Shown here in pieces: positions 57,801 to 64,000 of a DNA stretch of 64,000 nucleotides. How positions within the stretch are numbered: the first letter of the stretch is position 1; each line of letters opens with the position of its first letter. The notes below the pieces were generated by a model. It was not told the origin of the DNA. It did no database searches and was given only the letters and a program-made list of their open reading frames with translations. A program made the translations under genes and the position numbers. The stretch covers positions 62,001 through 126,000 of the forward strand of contig NZ_MRZN01000005.1 of NCBI RefSeq assembly GCF_002614725.1, written 5' to 3'. Source of the DNA: Staphylococcus edaphicus (GTDB taxonomy: Bacteria > Bacillota > Bacilli > Staphylococcales > Staphylococcaceae).

Positions 57801-60800
57801 AAAGTGAGTCATTAAGCACATCCGAATCAATCAGTGAGAGCGAATCATTGAGTACATCAGAGTCAATGAGTGAAAGCGAGTCATTAAGTACATCAGAATC
57901 CATCAGTGAAAGCGAATCATTAAGCACTTCGGAATCGATTAGTGAGAGTGAATCATTGAGTACATCAGAGTCTATTAGTGAGAGCGAGTCATTAAACACT
58001 TCGGAATCGATTAGTGAGAGTGAATCATTAAGCACATCAGAGTCTATTAGCGAATCAGAGTCATTAAGCACGTCCGAATCGATTAGTGAGAGTGAATCAT
58101 TAAGTACATCCGAATCAATCAGTGAAAGCGAATCATTGAGCACATCCGAATCAATAAGTGAAAGTGAATCATTAAGCACGTCCGAATCGATTAGTGAGAG
58201 TGAGTTACTAAGTACATCCGAATCAATCAGTGAGAGCGAATCATTGAGCACATCCGAGTCAATCAGTGAGAGCGAATCGTTAAGTACATCTGAATCAGTA
58301 AGTGAGAGTGAATCATTGAGCACATCCGAATCAATCAGTGAAAGTGAATCATTGAGTACATCAGAGTCTATTAGTGAGAGTGAGTCATTAAGCACATCCG
58401 AGTCAATCAGTGAGAGCGAATCATTAAGCACTTCTGAATCAATCAGTGAAAGTGAGACATTAAGCACTTCGGAATCGATTAGTGAGAGTGAATCATTGAG
58501 TACATCAGAATCTATTAGTGAAAGTGAGTCACTAAGCACATCAGAATCAGTTAGTGAGTCAGAATCACAAAGTACTTCGGAATCAATCAGCGAGAGTGAA
58601 TCAATTAGCGAATCAGAATCGTTAAGCACATCAGAATCAATCAGTGAAAGTGAGTCATTAAGCACTTCGGAATCGATTAGTGAGAGTGAATCACTAAGCA
58701 CATCAGAATCAATCAGTGAAAGTGAATCATTAAGCACATCCGAGTCAATCAGTGAGAGCGAATCGTTAAGTACATCAGAGTCAATCAGCGAAAGCGAATC
58801 ATTAAGTACGTCAGAATCGATTAGTGAGAGCGAATCACAAAGTACATCAGAGTCAATTAGCGAAAGTGAATCATTGAGTACATCAGAATCTATTAGTGAA
58901 AGTGAGTCACTAAGCACATCAGAATCAGTTAGTGAGTCAGAATCACAAAGTACATCTGAATCAATCAGCGAGAGTGAATCATTAAGTTCTTCTGAATCAG
59001 TAAGTGAAAGCGAATCATTAAGTGAATCAGAGTCAATCAGTGAGAGTGAATCGTTAAGCACGTCAGAATCGATTAGTGAGAGTGAATCACAAAGCACATC
59101 TGAATCAATTAGCGAATCAGAATCGTTAAGTACTTCAGAGTCAATCAGTGAAAGTGAGTCACTAAGTACCTCAGAATCAGTAAGTGAGAGCGAATCAGAA
59201 TCGTTAAGTACATCTGAATCGTTAAGTACTTCGGAATCAATCAGTGAGAGTGAGTCATTGAGTACCTCAGAGTCAATCAGCGAAAGTGAGTCACTAAGCA
59301 CATCAGAATCAATAAGCGAATCAGAATCATTGAGCACTTCTGAATCAATCAGTGAAAGTGAGTCGTTGAGCACTTCTGAATCAATCAGTGAAAGTGAGTC
59401 GTTGAGCACATCAGAATCAGTAAGTGAGAGTGAATCACTAAGCACTTCAGAGTCAATCAGTGAGAGTGAATCATTAAGTACATCAGAGTCTATTAGTGAG
59501 AGTGAATCACAAAGTACATCAGAATCGATCAGTGAAAGCGAGTCGTTAAGTACATCAGAGTCAATTAGCGAAAGTGAATCATTGAGCACATCAGAATCAA
59601 TTAGCGAAAGCGAATCATTAAGCACTTCTGAATCTATCAGCGAGTCAGAATCATTGAGCACATCAGAGTCAGAATCATTGAGCACATCAGAATCTATTAG
59701 TGAGTCAGAATCGTTAAGTACATCTGAATCAATCAGTGAGAGCGAATCATTGAGTACTTCGGAATCCATAAGTGAAAGTGAATCATTGAGTACCTCAGAG
59801 TCTATTAGTGAGAGCGAATCATTGAGCACATCAGAATCAATCAGTGAATCCAAATCGTTAAGTACATCAGAGTCAATCAGCGAGAGCCAATCATTAAGTA
59901 CATCCGAATCAATCAGCGAAAGCGAATCACAAAGTACCTCAGAGTCAATTAGCGAAAGTGAATCATTGAGTACCTCCGAGTCAATCAGTGAAAGCGAATC
60001 ACAAAGCACATCAGAATCAATCAGTGAAAGTGAATCATTGAGTACCTCAGAGTCTATTAGTGAGAGCGAATCATTAAGTACTTCAGAATCAATCAGCGAG
60101 TCAGAGTCATTAAGCACATCCGAATCTATTAGTGAGAGTGAGTCACTAAGCACTTCTGAATCAATAAGTGAAAGTGAGTCATTAAGTACTTCTGAATCAG
60201 TAAGTGAAAGTGAATCATTGAGCACATCTGAATCAGTAAGTGAGAGTGAATCATTGAGCACATCCGAATCAGTAAGTGAGAACGAATCATTAAGCACGTC
60301 CGAATCAATAAGTGAAAGTGAGTTATTAAGCACTTCGGAATCGATTAGTGAGAGTGAATCGTTAAGTACTTCTGAGTCAATCAGTGAGAGCGAATCGTTG
60401 AGCACATCAGAATCCATAAGTGAAAGTGAATCATTGAGTACATCAGAATCAATCAGTGAGAGCGAATCATTAAGTACTTCGGAATCAATCAGTGAGAGTG
60501 AGTCATTAAGAGCTTCTAAATCAATAAGTGAAAGTGAATCGTTAAGTACTTCTGAGTCAATCAGCGAGAGTGAGTCACTAAGTACTTCAGAATCAGTAAG
60601 CGAAAGTGAATCACAAAGTACGTCTGAATCGATCAGTGAAAGCGAGTCATTAAGTACATCAGAGTCAATCAGCGAGAGCGAATCATTAAGTACATCCGAA
60701 TCAATCAGCGAAAGCGAATCACTAAGTACTTCGGAATCGATCAGTGAGAGCGAATCATTGAGTACTTCAGAATCAATCAGCGAATCAGAATCACAAAGTA

Positions 60801-61744
60801 CATCAGAATCAATCAGTGAAAGTGAATCATTGAGTACATCAGAGTCTATTAGTGAGAGCGAATCATTAAGCACATCCGAATCAATCAGTGAGTCAGAATC
60901 ACTAAGTACTTCGGAATCGATTAGTGAGAGTAAGTCATTAAGCACTTCGGAATCTATCAACGAGTCAGAATCATTGAGCACATCAGAATCAATCAGTGAA
61001 AGTGAGTCACTAAGTACATCAGAGTCAATCAGTGAAAGTGAGTTATTGAGCACTTCAGAGTCAATCAGTGAGAGCGAATCATTAAGCATTTCAGAGTCAA
61101 TCAGTGAGAGCGAATCATTAAGCATTTCAGAGTCAATTAGCGAGAGCGAATCACTAAGCACATCAGAGTCAATCAGTGAGTCAGAATCATTGAGTACATC
61201 AGAATCAATTAGCGAGTCAGAATCATTGAGCACATCAGAATCGATTAGCGAGAGTGAATCATTAAGTACATCCGAATCAGTAAGTGAAAGCGAGTCATTG
61301 AGTACTTCAGAGTCAATCAGCGAGAGCGAATCGTTAAGTACGTCTGAATCAATTAGCGAAAGTGAATCATTGAGCACATCAGAATCAATAAGTGAGAGCG
61401 AATCATTAAGCACATCAGAGTCAATCAGCGAAAGCGAATCACTTAGTACTTCAGAATCAATAAGTGAGAGCGAATCGTTAAGTACATCAGAGTCAATGAG
61501 CGAGAGTGAATCACAAAGTACTTCTGAACCTATGAGTGAATCAGAATCAGCTAATATTGATGACCAGATGAATGAGGATCTTAATAAAGACAAAGAAACT
61601 GCAAAAGATAAATCATCAGACAAGAAAGCTTTACCTAATACAGGTAATGATGATGCGAATAAAGGCTTAATAGCAGGATTATTTGGACTGAGTGGCTTAG
61701 CTTTATTAAGAAGACGTAGAATTAACGGTGATTCTAAAGAGTAA
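54830..61744 (+). CDS. MSCRAMM-like Ser-Glu-repeat LPXTG adhesin
   Basis: 2304 aa from ATG 54830 behind GGAGG. YSIRR signal peptide ([20 protein letters not shown]), a hydrophilic Asn/Gln/Glu-rich region (about 45-330), then a ligand-binding region (about 370-660) with two Ig-like modules as in ClfA/Sdr[13 protein letters not shown] resembles the TYTFTDYVD motif. Residues about 669-2240 are a stalk of 12-residue [12 protein letters not shown] units instead of the usual Ser-Asp repeat. The end has L2268-PNTG, a helix and LRRRRI. The YSIRK-type signal argues against export by the accessory SecA2 route. Fibrinogen-like ligand is inference. Confidence 0.92.
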   Translation: MKRLDFLNNRKNRYSIRRFTVGTASILIGALLFLGQPSEEVEAEEQKSDHLNHIEQINNQTDTSQEDITTNENNGATDSHTQQMQESDSEVAKESDDSQANTSVNKENNNSESNSEVEDSYNEQKDETQQDEIDYHARPDEEKQSEIDNSDKPEATKQSETENNTTNHQQQDIKESTASNQENEAVKKEQDTNEQRDDETKQTNDSEDKESAAKYVDKNTSPNNDAKYNTEENDNGNNQDRKSIDQTQNTDEQQLRNASDVQNKVNTPTDSNRSTTVDKSNSSDSKVVEDAFKETDLSPKEQAQIKQDLPSNIDELSESEVKEAIVYAALKNMKDTELPKTTARSLVNTNTRFRSVVTRAAINTSKNVNNLVTASNLRTEVKNPDGSTAAVKPTYGGTLVLKGNYTVDDKVKAGDTFTVDFGKNIVPGALYQEDGRAAPAILSPSGETIAVGKYNASTNSFDYIFNDYVNKYNNVKGSFEFSMSPNRKTAPSNGTYNNAISFAGEQLNHNYTVDYKNYSNEKNITRSAITSFSPVDGSYTRVSYVNPQLSKAGAGAFTATLTQTNATLDNVKIYKVPSNMKSAFTDSFVPNLTGLQDVTSQITRLNLDANTTQLKFTTANNRQNTGYIIVTEGTGSKDGNIQLTTIAGKSVSNTINWVKSSANGYGDFSSVSESASISSSESLSTSKSLSTSESLSTSQSLSESESHSISQSLSESESLSTSESISESESLSASESISESESLSTSESVSESESLSTSESISESESLSTSESISESESLSTSESISESESLSTSESISESESQSTSESISESESLSASESISESESLSTSESISESESLSTSESISESESLSTSESISESESLSTSESISESESLSTSESISESESLSTSESISESESLSTSESISESESLSTSESISESESLSASESISESESLSTSESISESESLSTSESISESESLSTSESISESESLSTSESISESESLSTSESISESESLSTSESISESESLSTSESMSESESLSTSESISESESLSTSESISESESLSTSESISESESLNTSESISESESLSTSESISESESLSTSESISESESLSTSESISESESLSTSESISESESLSTSESISESELLSTSESISESESLSTSESISESESLSTSESVSESESLSTSESISESESLSTSESISESESLSTSESISESESLSTSESISESETLSTSESISESESLSTSESISESESLSTSESVSESESQSTSESISESESISESESLSTSESISESESLSTSESISESESLSTSESISESESLSTSESISESESLSTSESISESESLSTSESISESESQSTSESISESESLSTSESISESESLSTSESVSESESQSTSESISESESLSSSESVSESESLSESESISESESLSTSESISESESQSTSESISESESLSTSESISESESLSTSESVSESESESLSTSESLSTSESISESESLSTSESISESESLSTSESISESESLSTSESISESESLSTSESISESESLSTSESVSESESLSTSESISESESLSTSESISESESQSTSESISESESLSTSESISESESLSTSESISESESLSTSESISESESLSTSESESLSTSESISESESLSTSESISESESLSTSESISESESLSTSESISESESLSTSESISESKSLSTSESISESQSLSTSESISESESQSTSESISESESLSTSESISESESQSTSESISESESLSTSESISESESLSTSESISESESLSTSESISESESLSTSESISESESLSTSESVSESESLSTSESVSESESLSTSESVSENESLSTSESISESELLSTSESISESESLSTSESISESESLSTSESISESESLSTSESISESESLSTSESISESESLRASKSISESESLSTSESISESESLSTSESVSESESQSTSESISESESLSTSESISESESLSTSESISESESLSTSESISESESLSTSESISESESQSTSESISESESLSTSESISESESLSTSESISESESLSTSESISESKSLSTSESINESESLSTSESISESESLSTSESISESELLSTSESISESESLSISESISESESLSISESISESESLSTSESISESESLSTSESISESESLSTSESISESESLSTSESVSESESLSTSESISESESLSTSESISESESLSTSESISESESLSTSESISESESLSTSESISESESLSTSESMSESESQSTSEPMSESESANIDDQMNEDLNKDKETAKDKSSDKKALPNTGNDDANKGLIAGLFGLSGLALLRRRRINGDSKE
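56836..61550 (+). repeat. Ser-Glu stalk repeat, 36-bp period
   Basis: About 4.7 kb built on a 36-base unit ([12 protein letters not shown]) with sub-period 6, roughly 130 copies, with some short units (18-24 bases) and substitutions (ISES/VSES, LST/QST, LSA). Synonymous codon variation between units is high. Confidence 0.97.
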
Positions 61745-61832
61745 CAAGAGAGCATTATCAAAATATAGTGCATAATTTAAATGTAAGACTAAAAAACGTT
61801 ATGCTATAACATTAAGAAACATTCCACCTATA

Positions 61833-61893
61833 TAAGGAGCGGGAATTTGAAGTCTAATGAAACAATTAGATTTCTCTTTCGCTCCTTATTTTG
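61833..61893 (+). terminator. Terminator of the Ser-Glu adhesin gene
   Basis: TAAGGAGCG ... GTCTAAT pairs with ATTAGAT ... CGCTCCTTA in a long interrupted stem, followed by TTTTG. Confidence 0.75.
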
Positions 61894-62062
61894 TTATTTT
61901 AAGATCAATCATAATATTTTATACGGATTGTTTTGAAATAAAAAACTTTGATTAAATTAGATGTAATTTTACTCATTGGGAACATTATCTTGTGTCTTTA
62001 TGTGTTGGCAACATATCGAAAGTAGTCATTTAAATCAATTTAAATTAAGGAGTAGAGCGTTT

Positions 62063-62488
62063 ATGAAAACAAAAGAAGTTGTAGAACTCATTGGAGTTTC
62101 ACAAGATACACTTAGATATTATGAAAAGGTTGGTGTTATTCCCCCAGTTGGTCGTGACAAGAATGGTTATCGTATATATAAAGACAGCGATTTAAATTGG
62201 GTCTATTTAGTGAAACATTTGAGAAGAGCTGGTGTTAGTATTGAATCTCTTATAGAATTTTGCAGATTAGGACAGTTACCTAAAGATTATGATATACAAA
62301 ATCAACAAAAACAAATCTTAAATAATCAGTTGGGAGAATTAAATGAGAAATTAGAGACAGTGCTTAATGCAAGAGATTTACTTCAATATAAAATCGATAA
62401 CTATGATAATCATATAGCTAAAATTAATGCTGACACTATCGATAAAGACAGTGTTGAAAGACTTTGGGAGAAAAAATTAAACAATTGA
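62063..62488 (+). CDS. MerR-family transcriptional regulator
   Basis: 141 aa from ATG 62063 (RBS TAAGGAG; the upstream in-frame extension to 61,976 has no ribosome site). N-terminal MerR helix-turn-helix (TKEVVELIGVSQDTLRYYEK, GYRIYKDSDLNW) and a C-terminal coiled coil. No metal-binding Cys cluster, so it is in the AdhR/aldehyde-type group. It lies 61 bases upstream of an aldo/keto reductase gene that it probably controls. Confidence 0.9.
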   Translation: MKTKEVVELIGVSQDTLRYYEKVGVIPPVGRDKNGYRIYKDSDLNWVYLVKHLRRAGVSIESLIEFCRLGQLPKDYDIQNQQKQILNNQLGELNEKLETVLNARDLLQYKIDNYDNHIAKINADTIDKDSVERLWEKKLNN

Positions 62489-62549
62489 TTTGCTATTGAG
62501 TGAACTCCATTGTTTATAGTGACATTATGTAACTAAGGAGGGTTTTACT

Positions 62550-63398
62550 TTGAAAAATATTGAAATAAGTAACGATGTTAAAATACCGGTACTAGGGTTT
62601 GGCGTATTTCAAATTCCTCAAGAAGAAACAAAAGAAGCAGTTGTAGAAGCGATTAAAGCAGGTTATAGACATATAGATACTGCCCAAAGTTATTTGAATG
62701 AAACTGAAGTAGGTCAAGGAATTAAAGCGTCTGGAATAGATAGAAAATCATTATTTATAACAACTAAAGTTTGGATAGAAAATGTGAACTATGAAGATAC
62801 GCTTAAATCTATTGATCGCTCTTTAGAGAGATTGGATATTGACTATATAGATTTAGTACTTATACATCAACCTTATAATGATGTTTATGGATCATGGAGA
62901 GCATTAGAAGAATTGAAAGAAAAGGGCAAAATTAGAGCCATTGGTGTTTCTAATTGTGGTATTGACCGTGTTGTAGATTTAGGTATTAACAACAGTATAC
63001 AGCCTGAAGTCAATCAGATAGAAATCAATCCTTTCCATCAACAAGAAGAGCAAGTAACCGCATTACAGAAAGAAAGTGTAGTAGTAGAAGCTTGGGCACC
63101 TTTTGCAGAAGGGAAAAATAATTTATTCAACAATGAAGTGTTGCAGGAGATTGGGGATCAATATGATAAATCAATCGCACAAGTAATACTACGTTGGTTA
63201 GTTGAACGCGACATCGTTGTACTAGCGAAATCAGTTAACCCAAAAAGAATGGCACAAAATATAGATATATTTGACTTTGAATTAACAGCTGAAGATAAAA
63301 ATAAAATCGCCACATTAGAAGAAAGTAATAGTCAATTCTTTTCACATGCTGACCCAGAGATGATTAAGGCACTTTCTAATAGAAAATTAAATGTTTAA
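62550..63398 (+). CDS. Aldo/keto reductase
   Basis: 282 aa from TTG 62550 with AAGGAGGG. AKR barrel with GYRHIDTAQSYLNE (catalytic Asp and Tyr), FITTKVW (Lys), LVLIHQPYND (His) and the NADPH site VLAKSVNPKRM. Reduces aldehydes or ketones, probably for detoxification under the adjacent MerR protein. Confidence 0.92.
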   Translation: MKNIEISNDVKIPVLGFGVFQIPQEETKEAVVEAIKAGYRHIDTAQSYLNETEVGQGIKASGIDRKSLFITTKVWIENVNYEDTLKSIDRSLERLDIDYIDLVLIHQPYNDVYGSWRALEELKEKGKIRAIGVSNCGIDRVVDLGINNSIQPEVNQIEINPFHQQEEQVTALQKESVVVEAWAPFAEGKNNLFNNEVLQEIGDQYDKSIAQVILRWLVERDIVVLAKSVNPKRMAQNIDIFDFELTAEDKNKIATLEESNSQFFSHADPEMIKALSNRKLNV

Positions 63399-63434
63399 AT
63401 AAAGGTGTTTACAAATTTTACTCAAACATAATAT

Positions 63435-63510
63435 TAACGCGTCTCAAGATACTTAATACACACTAAAGAAAATTACTTTGTAGATGTGTTACGTATTATG
63501 AGACGCGTTA
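63435..63510 (+). terminator. Long hairpin between convergent genes
   Basis: TAACGCGTCTCA and TGAGACGCGTTA are perfect 12-base arms around an inner imperfect stem. It probably ends the reductase transcript. Confidence 0.65.
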
Positions 63511-63635
63511 TTAATATTTAATGATATAAATAATTGCTACAATAGGTTTCTTCTTTTTGGTTTATTACTCATATATCTAAACGGATTGTTTCATTAATCA
63601 TGGTTTAATGGTAATGCGATTTTGCTATTTGTTTG

Positions 63636-64000
63636 TTATGTCCAAATATTTAATAAAACTTCAGCAAAGCTTTCAGGCTTCTGTATATAGCCTAAATGAC
63701 CACCAGGTATTTCTTTAATTTTAATACCTGTTTGTTCAGAAATGTAAAAGTTCACATCTTGGGGGAAAGAACCTTTAGAATCAGTACCATTTAACAATAT
63801 AATGCGGTCTTTATATTGTGTGAAATCAGATAAATTAATCTCTGAATGCGTGTACTGTCTAATTTCATATTTTGACCAAAATATCATGCGTTCATATTGT
63901 TCTTTTTGTGCTTCATTATCTTCAGATACTGGTTGAGACATACTTTTAATATCAATAGGAGAAATGTTAAGCGTTTCTGCGAATGTTTTCATACCAACTT
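63636..64000 (-). CDS. Alpha/beta hydrolase, C-terminal part (5' end outside window)
   Basis: The visible 121 codons read continuously through the right edge. A Met at 63,990-63,992 is internal rather than a start, since the frame stays open beyond it. Motifs of the fold's second half are present: [10 protein letters not shown] (acid region) and [20 protein letters not shown] with the catalytic His. The nucleophile elbow lies outside the window. Confidence 0.75.
   Translation of the reverse strand, partial: VGMKTFAETLNISPIDIKSMSQPVSEDNEAQKEQYERMIFWSKYEIRQYTHSEINLSDFTQYKDRIILLNGTDSKGSFPQDVNFYISEQTGIKIKEIPGGHLGYIQKPESFAEVLLNIWT

Noticed and set aside
56836-61550. CRISPR-like periodic repeats
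   Set aside because: The 36-base period is in frame with Ser-Glu codons, there are no unique spacers, and units vary at synonymous positions.
56821-61773. 1650-codon open frame on the minus strand under the Ser-Glu repeat
   Set aside because: It is the antisense of a periodic codon pattern (repeated [12 protein letters not shown] units), has no ribosome site, and exists only because the repeat lacks stop codons in that frame.

Overview
The window is a piece of a Staphylococcus chromosome, very probably from a coagulase-negative species. It is AT-rich, has YSIRK/LPXTG surface proteins, a mec regulon, SCC-type attachment sites, T7SS lipase-toxin genes and a Sau3AI-type restriction system. An intact thiazole operon and a xylulokinase gene favour the S. 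saprophyticus/S. xylosus group over S. aureus, but the species is inference. The left edge lies inside an SCCmec element: the truncated gene at 1-1120 reads as mecC, with divergent mecR1-mecI.

Region 1 (1-7,360) is the end of the mec element. It holds mecC(partial)/mecR1/mecI, three small minus-strand genes of which one has lost its 5' end, and a three-gene cassette: an unknown 190-aa protein, a Stk2-like Ser/Thr kinase and a HEPN protein. The cassette abuts an SCC attachment site at 7,343 and looks like an abortive-infection system. Region 2 (7,360-25,000) is an SCC-like accessory zone with further att-like cores at 12,208, 15,459 and 24,975. It carries a DUF418 protein, a truncated WYL regulator and a T7SS lipase-toxin locus with one intact set (lipoprotein immunity, reverse-architecture lipase TslA, two small partners) and several decayed copies. 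Then come an MscS channel, an acyltransferase, and an alpha/beta hydrolase/TetR/quinone-reductase group. No ccr recombinase is present in the window.

Region 3 (25,000-35,150) follows the last clear att core and is a second defence-type island: a T-box-controlled accessory threonyl-tRNA synthetase whose editing-site residues are missing, an HNH endonuclease, a Sau3AI-like endonuclease with its C5 methyltransferase, and a 1052-aa SF1 helicase. Region 4 (35,150-48,000) is ordinary metabolism: nitrilase-family amidase, metallo-hydrolase with HxlR regulator, TPP-riboswitch operon tenI-thiO-thiS-thiG-thiF, xylB, a ketopantoate-reductase-like gene, a MacB/HrtAB-like ABC transporter and another DUF418 protein. 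Region 5 (48,000-64,000) has two large adjacent cell-wall-anchored proteins (1650 aa with five 86-aa repeats; 2304 aa MSCRAMM-like with a roughly 1,570-residue Ser-Glu repeat), then a MerR regulator, an aldo/keto reductase and a partial alpha/beta hydrolase.

The strongest candidates for undescribed biology are the kinase/HEPN cassette, the editing-site-less ThrRS, the repeated decay of TslA/TilA units next to att-like cores, and the large helicase beside the Sau3AI system.
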